Assembly (NCBI RefSeq): GCF_019209835.1 | Contig: NZ_JAHUTS010000004.1 | Coordinates: 186,001-250,000, forward strand | Length of the DNA: 64,000 bases | Source: Enterovibrio paralichthyis | GTDB lineage: Bacteria > Pseudomonadota > Gammaproteobacteria > Enterobacterales > Vibrionaceae | Direction: 5' to 3' | Shown: positions 17,304 to 25,204 of the stretch, piece after piece | How positions within the stretch are numbered: position 1 is the first letter of the stretch | How the letters are laid out: each line of letters begins with the position of its first letter | Program-made: the position numbers and the translations under genes | The notes under the pieces: generated by a model | Told to the model about the DNA's origin: nothing | Seen by the model: only the letters and a program-made list of their open reading frames with translations | Databases searched by the model: none

Positions 17304-19445
17304 ATGAAAAAGCTTCTCTACATTCTGATTGGATTGGTGCTCTTGGTGGTGGTCGCTGTGGGTGCCATCGTCGCGTTTATCAACCCCAATGATTTCAAGC
17401 CCCTGATTGCGGAAGAGGTCAAAAAAGCCACTGGACGTGATCTGGTAATTGATGGCGACATCAGCTGGCGCTTCTGGCCAAGCCTTGGCCTGTCGGTTGA
17501 AAAGCTGGCGTTCAAAAACCCTGAAGGTTTTGCAGAGCCGGATATGCTGACACTGCAGCAGGCTGAAATGTCTGTTGCGGTAACCCCATTGCTTTCAGAC
17601 ACGCTGGATATCGGGGTGGTTAAACTGCTGGGGGCGCATGTCTTTGTCCAAACGTTGCCAAACGGTACCAGTAACCTTGATGGTCTGGCTGGCGAGCAGG
17701 CAGGTTCTGACACTGCAACACAGGATAAGTCTTCTGAGCCGGCCACTTCGGCGCAACCAACGAGTGACACTAAGCCTTGGACTATCAGCATTGGTGGACT
17801 TGAGCTGGTGGATGCTAGCGTGACCATGCGTGATGACAAGACACATACAGCCAGTGAAATCAGTTCGCTGAACCTGATGATCGGCAAACTCGAAACCGGC
17901 CTTTGGGTGCCGATTGAATTTGATGTGAAGGGGAAACAAAACGCCTTGAGCTTTGATGTGAAAGGCAGCGCGGAAGCCATGCTGGAAAAAGACGCCATGA
18001 AGTCCAAGTTGCGTCAACTCTCAGTAACAGCCAGTGCCAATGACGCCCAAATGCAGCTGGAAAGCCTGACATTGAAAGCCGATCAGGCGGGTCTCGCAGT
18101 GCCGATGGCCATTGATTTCTCTGCCAAGGGTAAATCGGCTGACATGGCTTTCGATGCCAGCGGCAAAACCACGGTATTGGTGAATGAAGCGATTTCGCTG
18201 ATCACCGCTTCCGGACTGGATCTGGCGAGCACACTTTCTGGTGCGTCATTGCCTAAATCCGAGATGAAGGTGGGTTTGAAAGGCGATGTGGCTTTTGACA
18301 ATAAAGCACAAAAGCTGTCGCTGGAAAAACTGCACGCCACTGTCGATGACACCGAATTTAAAGGTAAGGCGTCAGTCGCACTGGCTGATATCCCAGCCAT
18401 CCGATTCGATGTAATGAGCCCAAAAATCGATCTCAATGCGTTGTTGGGTACACCATCCAAACCGCAGGATAAACCAGCAGCACCGGCCAACAAACCTGCT
18501 ACGGGTGGCGAGAAACCTGCCGCGGAGAAAAAACCGCTGAGTGATGTTGAACCTGACCTCTCTGCGCTTAAATCTCTGGATATCGCCGGTAAAATTGCCA
18601 TTGATGAATTTATTGCTGACAACGTTGAAGTCAGCAGTGTGGTGACGGCATTTGCTGTAAACCGCGGTAAAGTGAATGTGACCCAATTTGATGCCAAGCT
18701 CTACGGCGGCACGATTAACGCCACAGGTACACTGGACGCCACCGTCAGCCCTGCTCGTTACACGGCGAAGAAAGGCATTAACAACGTCAGTGTCCAGCCA
18801 TTGCTTCAGGCGGTGGCCGGTCAGGACATTTTGTCCGGCAACGGCAGTATCGATGTTAATGTCAGCGGTGTTGGCTTGTCAGAGAAACGCCTGCGCACCG
18901 GGATCACCGGGACGGTGGCGATTAACTTTGCAGACGGTTCAATTAACGGCATCAACATTCCGGAAATGATCCGCGAAGCGAAAGCAGCCCTGAAAGGCCA
19001 GAGTGCGACCTATGTTGAAGAAACCCGTAAAACAGACTTCAGCGCGCTGAGTGCTTCCTTCAACCTTGGTAAGGGCATAGCTTCGACCCGTAATATGAAA
19101 ATGGAAGCACCGGCACTTCGCGTACACAGTGAAGGCCAGACCAACCTGGTGAATGAAGACCTGGATTTTAAAGTGCTTGTTTCAGTTGTGGGTACCAGTA
19201 AAGGGCAGGGCGGCAAGGACATCGATGAGCTGAAAGACATCACGATTCCGGTCAATATCGGCGGTACCTGGCAGGCACCGAGCTACAAGCTGGATGTAAA
19301 AGCGCTACTGACTTCCAACAAGGTGCTGGAAGATAAAGTGCGCAAGGAAGCTGAGCGCGGTCTGCAAAAACTGCTGGGTGACAAGGCAGGGGATGACAAA
19401 GTGAAAGAAGCGGCAGATAAGCTGCTAAAAGGACTGTTCAACTAA
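17304..19445 (+). CDS. asmA: AsmA-family envelope biogenesis protein
   Basis: Large inner-membrane-anchored periplasmic protein of the AsmA-like group, implicated in moving phospholipid between membranes and in outer-membrane homeostasis. One N-terminal membrane segment (MKKLLYILIGLVLLVVVAVG) is followed by the family signature INPNDFKPLI and ISWRFWPSLGLSVEKL. The rest is a long beta-rich periplasmic part interrupted near residues 385-420 by a Pro/Lys/Ala-rich linker, then the conserved AsmA C-terminal region (TLDATVSPARYTAKK, NIPVNIGGTW-like). Start is uncertain: ATG 17304 gives the usual MKK start; ATG 17292 and TTG 17262 are in frame. Confidence 0.9.
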   Translation: MKKLLYILIGLVLLVVVAVGAIVAFINPNDFKPLIAEEVKKATGRDLVIDGDISWRFWPSLGLSVEKLAFKNPEGFAEPDMLTLQQAEMSVAVTPLLSDTLDIGVVKLLGAHVFVQTLPNGTSNLDGLAGEQAGSDTATQDKSSEPATSAQPTSDTKPWTISIGGLELVDASVTMRDDKTHTASEISSLNLMIGKLETGLWVPIEFDVKGKQNALSFDVKGSAEAMLEKDAMKSKLRQLSVTASANDAQMQLESLTLKADQAGLAVPMAIDFSAKGKSADMAFDASGKTTVLVNEAISLITASGLDLASTLSGASLPKSEMKVGLKGDVAFDNKAQKLSLEKLHATVDDTEFKGKASVALADIPAIRFDVMSPKIDLNALLGTPSKPQDKPAAPANKPATGGEKPAAEKKPLSDVEPDLSALKSLDIAGKIAIDEFIADNVEVSSVVTAFAVNRGKVNVTQFDAKLYGGTINATGTLDATVSPARYTAKKGINNVSVQPLLQAVAGQDILSGNGSIDVNVSGVGLSEKRLRTGITGTVAINFADGSINGINIPEMIREAKAALKGQSATYVEETRKTDFSALSASFNLGKGIASTRNMKMEAPALRVHSEGQTNLVNEDLDFKVLVSVVGTSKGQGGKDIDELKDITIPVNIGGTWQAPSYKLDVKALLTSNKVLEDKVRKEAERGLQKLLGDKAGDDKVKEAADKLLKGLFN

Positions 19446-19469
19446 ACCCTGAAACATCACTAAAACGAA

Positions 19470-19499
19470 GAAAGCCGCAATCGCGGCTTTCTTTTTTTC
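19470..19499. terminator. Terminator between asmA and the CBS gene
   Basis: Nine-base-pair stem GAAAGCCGC / GCGGCTTTC with an AATC loop, followed by seven T on the plus strand. Converging transcription suggests it serves both strands. Confidence 0.88.
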
Positions 19500-19535
19500 C
19501 GTTGCTATTCTGGGTATTTAAAAAGGGACAAGGCC

Positions 19536-19979
19536 TTAGCCTTTGGCTCTTTTGAGCGATTTTTCACGTTTGAGGATGTCCTGAAACGCGGTCAGCAAGT
19601 CGACAGCGGAGAGGATACCTACCAACTCTTCCGTTTTATCCAGCACTGGCATGGCGCCGATGTTATGGTCCAGCAGGCGCTGGTTGGCCTTGGTGAGGGT
19701 TTCATAGGTATGGCTGACAATCACGTCTTTGACCATAACATCACCCACAGTTAAATCGTCAGAGAGCAGGTAAGGGTGCGCAATGTCAGGTGCTTCGTCT
19801 GCCCAGTTCGGCCGACGCAACTGGCGGTCGCTGATGATCCCGACCAAGGTGTCGCCGTCAACAACCGGGAGATGGCGAATATCCTTATCCCGCATCAGGA
19901 AGTAGGCTTCGCGTACGCCTGTATCAGGGGTGACGGTGACAAGTTTTCGCGTCATGTAATCGGAAACTTTTCCTGGCAT
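19536..19979 (-). CDS. CBS-domain pair protein
   Basis: Small cytoplasmic protein of 147 residues made of two CBS domains: VSDYMTRKLVTVTPDTGV through HLPVVDGDTLVGIISDRQL, and VGDVMVKDVIVSHTYETL through AMPVLDKTEELVGILSAVDLL. Such pairs bind adenine nucleotides and act as energy or nucleotide sensors; no partner domain is fused. The start at 19979 is fixed by GAGGAGGA about 8 bases upstream; the longer reading frame to 20090 has no such signal. The gene stands alone, convergent with asmA. Confidence 0.85.
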   Translation of the reverse strand: MPGKVSDYMTRKLVTVTPDTGVREAYFLMRDKDIRHLPVVDGDTLVGIISDRQLRRPNWADEAPDIAHPYLLSDDLTVGDVMVKDVIVSHTYETLTKANQRLLDHNIGAMPVLDKTEELVGILSAVDLLTAFQDILKREKSLKRAKG

Positions 19980-20348
19980 CGTATCAATTCCTCCTCGATG
20001 GGTGCGTAGAACTTCAAACCTACCGAAAGCAGGGGGAGGATGTTGGGACGAAGAGCGCAGAATTTTCCGGACTGATGCCTGTAAACACATTTAATCGTTT
20101 CAAGTTGTGTATAGGTTGTTACGCGCGGAACAGCGTAAACCTGCGCTGTGCCTCAGCCTATAGCGTTGACTCTCCCCTGAGCTGCTTTGCCGCATCCGCG
20201 ATTTCTTATCTGGCTCGGTATAATCGCTTTCACTCTCAGCGCAAGACGTTAAAATCATGTTTCTGCGTGATAAAAACCAAAATAACTGGCTTTGCCCTCA
20301 TACTTCGATGCTTGGGTAACGCCTGAAAACAGAAAGGAAAAGTCGTTA
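19980..20348. other. Intergenic region between divergent CBS and membrane-hydrolase genes
   Basis: The 369 bases carry the promoters of both neighbours. On the plus strand CGGTATAATCG places a good -10 hexamer TATAAT at 20219-20224, but no convincing -35 is seen 16-18 bases upstream. I see no supportable small gene or structured RNA. Confidence 0.45.
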
Positions 20349-21377
20349 ATGGATTCTATTTCTCAGGCCGCGCTGGGTGCTGCGGTTGCTGGGTTGGTGG
20401 CGGGAAAACGCTGTAGCCCCAAAGTTCTTTTAGCTGGCGCGGCGCTCGGCACTTTACCCGATCTTGATGTGTTGCTGGATTATGGTGACCCAATCTCCAA
20501 CATGGTCAAACACCGTGGCTTTAGCCATTCATTGTTCGTGCTCGTGCCATTTTCTGCGTTGCTCGCCGTTATCTGGCACCGCCTTTTCGCCAAAAACTGG
20601 CCGCTGTGGCAGTTAATTGCATTGATCACTGCAGCGCTAACAACCCACCCGCTGTTGGACTCATTTACATCCTACGGCACTCAGTTGTTCTGGCCGATGG
20701 ATGTGCCGCCGGTGGCCTTTTCGAGCATATTCATCATTGACCCGCTCTATACCATACCGCTTTTAATACCTGTGTTGGCAGCCTTTATCTGGCGCAGCCG
20801 CGCGGCATGGCTCTGTGGCGTCGGCCTTGCGCTTTCTTCAGCGTATCTCTTGTGGTCGCTGGTGGCGTTGGGCATGGTTGAAGAGAGGGTAGAGGCCAAT
20901 ATTGCTGGCACCCACCTTGAAGGACAGCCGGTGTTTATTACACCAACACCGGTTAATACCGTGCTTTGGCGTGTGGTAGTGCTGGACGGGGATCAATACT
21001 GGGAAGGGTTAACCTCTTTGCTGGATAACGACACAGAGATCAACTGGTTGCCAGTAGACAGAGGGCAGTGGCCATTTCCGAGCAAGCCGTCGCTGCTGAC
21101 GGATTTGGAGGATTTTACCGCGGGTTTTGTCAGTTACCAGCGTGATGGGAATGCACTCGCGGTGACCGATTTACGCCTTGGAATGGCCATGTACCATCCA
21201 TTCAGTTTTGTCATGGCGGAGAAAAATGCCGACGGGATCTGGCAATCTGTGTCGCCGGAACAACTGGACCCTGGTCCGGTGTTACCGCGTCAAATTCCGG
21301 CATTGTGGATGCGCCTGCTGGGTTTGCAGTCTATCGATGCCATGCTCTGTAATGAAAACGACTGTTACCGCGATTAA
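20349..21377 (+). CDS. YdjM-type membrane-bound metal-dependent hydrolase
   Basis: 342-residue inner-membrane protein of the YdjM/YfhO (DUF457) group. The N-terminal half carries the polar residues expected for a metal site within membrane helices: TLPDLDVLLDYGD, KHRGFSHS and THPLLDSFTSYGTQ. About five hydrophobic segments follow to residue 200, then a soluble tail of some 130 residues. The substrate of the family is unknown. ATG 20349 is chosen because AAAGGA lies about 10 bases upstream and the frame upstream shows no coding character. It converges on the adenosyltransferase gene. Confidence 0.88.
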   Translation: MDSISQAALGAAVAGLVAGKRCSPKVLLAGAALGTLPDLDVLLDYGDPISNMVKHRGFSHSLFVLVPFSALLAVIWHRLFAKNWPLWQLIALITAALTTHPLLDSFTSYGTQLFWPMDVPPVAFSSIFIIDPLYTIPLLIPVLAAFIWRSRAAWLCGVGLALSSAYLLWSLVALGMVEERVEANIAGTHLEGQPVFITPTPVNTVLWRVVVLDGDQYWEGLTSLLDNDTEINWLPVDRGQWPFPSKPSLLTDLEDFTAGFVSYQRDGNALAVTDLRLGMAMYHPFSFVMAEKNADGIWQSVSPEQLDPGPVLPRQIPALWMRLLGLQSIDAMLCNENDCYRD

Positions 21378-21389
21378 GCGCCCAAACGC

Positions 21390-21418
21390 AAAAAAGCCCT
21401 GCGCTGCAGGGCTTTTTT
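21390..21418. terminator. Bidirectional terminator
   Basis: Stem AGCCCTGC / GCAGGGCT with A before and T after (AAAAA / TTTTTT), suited to stop both the hydrolase and the converging adenosyltransferase transcripts. Confidence 0.9.
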
Positions 21419-21438
21419 ATGAGACTCAATAATTTGTC

Positions 21439-22029
21439 TTACCAGTCTATGCCTTGGCGCACTTTGATACCGGCGTCAAAAGCGTGCTTAACATTACGCA
21501 CTTCCGAAACGGTATCCGCCATGTCTGTCAATGTGCGGTGCGCGGCGCGTCCGGTGATAATGACCGACTGATCCTTTGGACGGTTTTCCAGTGCCTCGAC
21601 AACTTCATCCAGTTCGATATAGCCATAAGTGACCATATAAGTCATTTCATCGAGCAGGATGACATCGTAGGAAGGGTCAGCCAGCATGCGTTTGCACTCC
21701 TGCCACACTTCCTGTGCGGCCTGGGTATCCGCTGCTTTATCCTGGGTGTCCCAGGTAAAGCCGGTCGCCATGACATGGAATTCAACCCCGCATTTCTCTA
21801 GCAGGTTGCGCTCGCCACAAGCCCAAGTGCCTTTGATAAACTGTGCCACACCGCATTTCTGGCCGTGCCCTGTCGCGCGCGTAACCATGCCAAATCCGGA
21901 GGTGGATTTCCCTTTTCCGTTTCCGGTGATCACCAGCAACAGCCCCTTTTCAGTCTGCGCAGCCGCTACACGCTCTTCTACTTGTTCTTTTACTTTTTGT
22001 TGTCGGGCTTTGTAGCGTTCATCGCTCAT
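21439..22029 (-). CDS. btuR: Cob(I)alamin adenosyltransferase (CobA/BtuR type)
   Basis: Transfers the adenosyl group of ATP to cobalt in corrinoids to make adenosylcobalamin. The 196-residue protein has the CobA-type P-loop GNGKGKS at residues 36-42, preceded by LLLVITG, and the conserved VILLDEMTYMVTYGYI segment. The start at 22029 (MSDERYKARQ) follows GAGGGA; the same frame is open to 22281 but the extra 84 residues are hydrophobic nonsense with no start signal. I see no cobalamin riboswitch in the 211 bases upstream, and no other B12 gene nearby. Confidence 0.94.
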   Translation of the reverse strand: MSDERYKARQQKVKEQVEERVAAAQTEKGLLLVITGNGKGKSTSGFGMVTRATGHGQKCGVAQFIKGTWACGERNLLEKCGVEFHVMATGFTWDTQDKAADTQAAQEVWQECKRMLADPSYDVILLDEMTYMVTYGYIELDEVVEALENRPKDQSVIITGRAAHRTLTDMADTVSEVRNVKHAFDAGIKVRQGIDW

Positions 22030-22240
22030 TTGCTTTCCCTCAGTGCGTTTTCTGGTTCTGAAATTGTCTGGCAATGGTACGCAACTACGTGTACCGCCAG
22101 TAAAAAGAACACAACATACCAAAACAAAAGTGAGATGGAAGTGCAAAAGCAAATAAAAACCGACTAAACCACTTGGGTATTTCTGAACGTACCCCACCAG
22201 GGAAACTAAACTGTTCAAAACACCACAAGAGGACGGAAAG

Positions 22241-22969
22241 ATGAAACTGCTCGGATGGCTGGCAATGGGTTTATCATTCAATGCAATGGCGGGGGAAGTG
22301 GTTGACTACACGTCGAATGGCATGGCGCTGGAGGGGTACTATGCGCCTGCACAGGGGCAAGCAAAAGGCTCAGTGATTCTCATCCATGACTGGGATGGTT
22401 TGACGGAATACGAGGAAAGACGTGTCGATATGCTGTCGTCGATGGGTTACAACGCCTTTGCTGTCGACCTATATGGAAAAGGCAATCGCCCGGTTGAAAC
22501 CAACGCCAAGAAAGAAGAAACCGGCAAACTGTACAACGACCGGGAAAAAATGCGAACCCTGATCCTGGCAGGTATCGATAAAGCCAGGGAACTGGGTGCA
22601 CAAGATGTTGTGGTCGCGGGCTATTGCTTTGGCGGCGCAGCAGTGCTGGAGCTGGCGCGTTCTGGGCAGGGAAAAGGGGTGAACGGGTATGCGACCTTCC
22701 ACGGCGGCCTGAAAACACCGGCTGACCAGAGCTATCCGGAAAATACCGCACCAATATTCATTGCCCATGGCGGCGCGGATACTGGGATCCCAATGACAGA
22801 CGTGGCGGATTTATCTGTGCAATTGGAAAACGCCAAAGTGCCTTACCTGATTGAGGTTTACTCAGGCGCGCCCCACGCTTTTACCGTATTTGATTCCCCG
22901 CGTTACCGTGAAACCGCAGACAACCGCTCATGGGAGACATTTACCACCTTCCTTGGCGAAAACCTCTGA
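22241..22969 (+). CDS. Dienelactone hydrolase family protein, predicted exported
   Basis: Alpha/beta hydrolase of the dienelactone hydrolase type. The catalytic triad is visible: nucleophile Cys129 in GYCFGG, Asp180 in HGGADTGIP and His212 in SGAPHAF. The oxyanion region is ILIHDWDGL. The first 17 residues (MKLLGWLAMGLSFNAMA, then GEVV) read as a signal peptide, so the enzyme probably acts in the periplasm, unlike the classical cytoplasmic enzyme of chloroaromatic degradation. There are no aromatic-degradation genes nearby. Natural substrate unknown. GAGGACGGAAAG precedes the ATG. Confidence 0.88.
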   Translation: MKLLGWLAMGLSFNAMAGEVVDYTSNGMALEGYYAPAQGQAKGSVILIHDWDGLTEYEERRVDMLSSMGYNAFAVDLYGKGNRPVETNAKKEETGKLYNDREKMRTLILAGIDKARELGAQDVVVAGYCFGGAAVLELARSGQGKGVNGYATFHGGLKTPADQSYPENTAPIFIAHGGADTGIPMTDVADLSVQLENAKVPYLIEVYSGAPHAFTVFDSPRYRETADNRSWETFTTFLGENL

Positions 22970-23118
22970 TTCAATGCCTGTTTGGAGCCGCGCGCGTAGA
23001 AACCTGCCGCGCGGCTTAGTTTTTTGCGCTCAAAGAAGTCATTCGTTACAGTATTCCTTTGAAGTAAGGGAATGGCCGCTTACAAAAATGTCAGTCAGCA
23101 GAAATGCATGGAGAGAAA

Positions 23119-23592
23119 ATGACAGCCAATAAACCGAAACTACTGGTCGTCTGCATGGGAAATATTTGCCGTTCACCGACAGGTGAAGCGATTTTGCGTG
23201 CCAAAGCGAAAGCGCGCGGTGTAGAGGTGGAAGTGGACTCTGCCGGTACCATTGGCTATCACGCTGGCTCAAAGCCTGACCCCAGAGCCCAGAAAGCGGG
23301 CGAAGCACGTGGCTATGATTTTTCGGGTATCCGCTCACGTCAGGTGGAAGATAAAGACTTTGCCTACTTTGATATGATCCTTGCCTCGGACAAAGCCAAC
23401 CTCGCCGATTTGCTTGACCGCTGCCCAGAGGAATACCGCGACAAACTGTCCCTTTTCCTGAGTCATAGCGACAGTGACATGGATGAAGTACCCGATCCGT
23501 ACTTCGGCGGCTCCCGCGGTTTTGAACTGGTATTGGACTTAATTGAACAAGCCAGTGACGACATTCTTGATAAATGCGCGCAACAGACGTAA
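23119..23592 (+). CDS. Low-molecular-weight protein-tyrosine phosphatase
   Basis: 157-residue LMW-PTP. The active-site loop CMGNICRS gives nucleophile Cys12 and Arg18, and the general acid is Asp126 in PDPYFGG. The DSAGT segment after the first strand is also typical. No capsule-export or tyrosine-kinase genes adjoin it, so it belongs to the stand-alone cytoplasmic group rather than the Wzb type. ATG 23119 follows GGAGAG at 23110-23115; ATG 23104 is an in-frame alternative that would add five residues. Confidence 0.92.
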   Translation: MTANKPKLLVVCMGNICRSPTGEAILRAKAKARGVEVEVDSAGTIGYHAGSKPDPRAQKAGEARGYDFSGIRSRQVEDKDFAYFDMILASDKANLADLLDRCPEEYRDKLSLFLSHSDSDMDEVPDPYFGGSRGFELVLDLIEQASDDILDKCAQQT

Positions 23593-23757
23593 AACACGAA
23601 AACGCTAACCTCTCCTGGGTGACTGCCCGGCTGGGCTTCCCCTTACCGTCCCAATCTTTGGTGCATGTCGAGCATTTTGCATCGTTTCGCTTGTTAAAAA
23701 ATGTTTGCTCTTATAAATTTAAGTTCTAACGCTGATATCGTCGTATGAGGTAAGGGA

Positions 23758-24732
23758 TTGAAACTTCAGCAGCTTAAATATCTAAAAGCGATAAAGGACA
23801 ACAACCTGAATGTTTCCGCCGCTTCGCAATCACTGTTCACTACCCAGCCGGGTGTCAGTAAGCAAGTGGGACTGCTGGAAAAAGAGCTTGGGGTACGCAT
23901 TTTTGAACGCCGCGGGAAAAACCTGAGTGGTGTAACGCCTATTGGTGAACGCATCCTTGAGCAGGTTGAGCGGATGCTGGCGTTGGAGCAAAAAATCAAA
24001 GCGCTGGCGAGTGAGCATCTCGACCCTAGCGTTGGTACGCTGAACATCTATACCACGCATACCATCGCACGATATCTGTTGCCTAACAGCGTGTCCTACT
24101 TCACCAAAAAATACCCCAACATTAACTTCCACCTCCACCCGACATTGCCACTGCAAACCAAGGGTGTGATCAGTAAAGGCCACTCGGATTTCTCCATCGT
24201 GGCGCACGATATCGGTGGCGACAATGATTTGATTGTACTGCCTGCCTACCGCTGGACGCTGGGGTTGGTGGTACCGGAAGATCATCCTTTGGCTACGGTT
24301 TCCAAGCCGACGCTACAGCAATTGGCTGAATACCCCATCCTGAGTTACGAGCCGGGCTCGACGGGCAGACGTACACAAGACGAAGCTTTTGGCCGTTTGG
24401 GTATTCGCCCGAACTACTTTATGACCGTCATGGATGCCGACGTGATCAAGCGTTACGTCCAGTTAGGTTTTGGTATCGGCATTGTTTCTACCCTTGCGGC
24501 AAAAGACATCGAAAATACCGGCTTGTCTTACATCAATCTGGATCACCTGTTTGAACCGTCCAACGCCTGGATCTGCTTTTCAAAGGACATCCTGCTACAA
24601 AACTATATGTATGATTTTCTGACTTCATTCTCCCCGCATCTGACGAAAACCCTGATGGAAAACGTGCTGATGCAAAGTGGCAGTGACAAGGTAGAAAAGC
24701 TGTTCGAAGGATTGGAATTGCCCGTGTACTAA
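23758..24732 (+). CDS. CysB-type LysR regulator (paralogue of CysB)
   Basis: LysR-family activator with the CysB/Cbl architecture: MKLQQLKYL start, helix-turn-helix in residues 1-60 (AASQSLFTTQPGVSKQVGLLEKELG), and an effector domain that keeps the CysB landmarks YTTHTIARYLLP, DADVIKRYVQLGFGIGI and the NYMYDF segment. It differs clearly from the second copy at 36.9 kb, which is the better CysB match. In enteric bacteria the equivalent second protein is Cbl, controlling alternative sulfur sources, but the adjacent genes here have no sulfur role. The start is TTG at 23758, supported by GAGGTAAGG upstream. Confidence 0.88.
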   Translation: MKLQQLKYLKAIKDNNLNVSAASQSLFTTQPGVSKQVGLLEKELGVRIFERRGKNLSGVTPIGERILEQVERMLALEQKIKALASEHLDPSVGTLNIYTTHTIARYLLPNSVSYFTKKYPNINFHLHPTLPLQTKGVISKGHSDFSIVAHDIGGDNDLIVLPAYRWTLGLVVPEDHPLATVSKPTLQQLAEYPILSYEPGSTGRRTQDEAFGRLGIRPNYFMTVMDADVIKRYVQLGFGIGIVSTLAAKDIENTGLSYINLDHLFEPSNAWICFSKDILLQNYMYDFLTSFSPHLTKTLMENVLMQSGSDKVEKLFEGLELPVY

Positions 24733-24756
24733 TGTGACGGGATGCCGAACAAAAAC

Positions 24757-24790
24757 AAAAAAACGCCAGCAATTCGTTGCTGGCGTTTCT
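24757..24790. terminator. Bidirectional terminator with UUCG-type loop
   Basis: Perfect 12-base-pair stem AAACGCCAGCAA / TTGCTGGCGTTT closed by TTCG, flanked by A-rich and T-rich sequence. It lies between two converging genes. Confidence 0.9.
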
Positions 24791-24807
24791 GTTTTAGAGG
24801 TCCCGGA

Positions 24808-25194
24808 TCAGTTGCTGCTTTCAGACGATTCGGTGTCTGAAGGCGGCGTTCTGATCACCCGACCCTGATTGTTGTTCAGTTCAGGGTGATCGACCAGCAA
24901 ATGCTTGGTGATCTTGGGTGGAACCGATTCGTTCTCCGGATGGTTCTGATGAAATATCGGTGTTCTTGGACGGTACACATGTGGTGGACGTCCGTCATCA
25001 AGCGTTGTTTCAGTGATGCGTTTTCCGATAATCACTTCGATTGCCGTCATTGGATCTGACGTTGGAAGTTCTACGGCTTCCGTTTCGCTTTCATTCACCG
25101 TCACCTCTTCAGAGGCTTGAGCGACAGGAGAAACAGCCAGCGCCAATAACAGTGCCGTCACACCAGTGAGTCGCAATCTGTATTTATCATGCAT
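24808..25194 (-). CDS. Small predicted exported protein downstream of the PotE-type antiporter
   Basis: Unrecognised 128-residue protein. A textbook signal peptide (basic MHDKYRLRLT, hydrophobic ALLLALAVSP, cleavage after VAQA) leaves about 100 mature residues that are polar, proline-rich and probably disordered, acidic at both ends (EEVTVNESETEAVE; DTESSESSN) with several histidines in the middle (PHVY, FHQNHPE, KHLLVDHPE). AGGAGGT lies 5 bases before ATG 25194. It begins 10 bases after the antiporter stop, so the two form one unit, divergent from the arginine decarboxylase. A periplasmic role during acid stress is inference from context only. Confidence 0.7.
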   Translation of the reverse strand: MHDKYRLRLTGVTALLLALAVSPVAQASEEVTVNESETEAVELPTSDPMTAIEVIIGKRITETTLDDGRPPHVYRPRTPIFHQNHPENESVPPKITKHLLVDHPELNNNQGRVIRTPPSDTESSESSN

Positions 25195-25204
25195 CTTGGA
25201 CCTC

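Noticed and set aside
17318..18007. Antisense frame of 229 codons opposite asmA
   Set aside because: Shadow of the asmA beta-rich repeats; Ser-rich and without start signal.
20075..20326. 83-codon frame in the CBS/hydrolase intergenic region
   Set aside because: No start signal, contains the likely -10 of the hydrolase gene, composition unlike a protein.
22030..22240. Cobalamin riboswitch upstream of btuR
   Set aside because: Looked for the conserved B12-box and found nothing resembling it.
22030..22281. 84-residue N-terminal extension of the cob(I)alamin adenosyltransferase
   Set aside because: The family starts at the MSDERYK position, which has a good ribosome-binding site; the extension overlaps the divergent hydrolase start.
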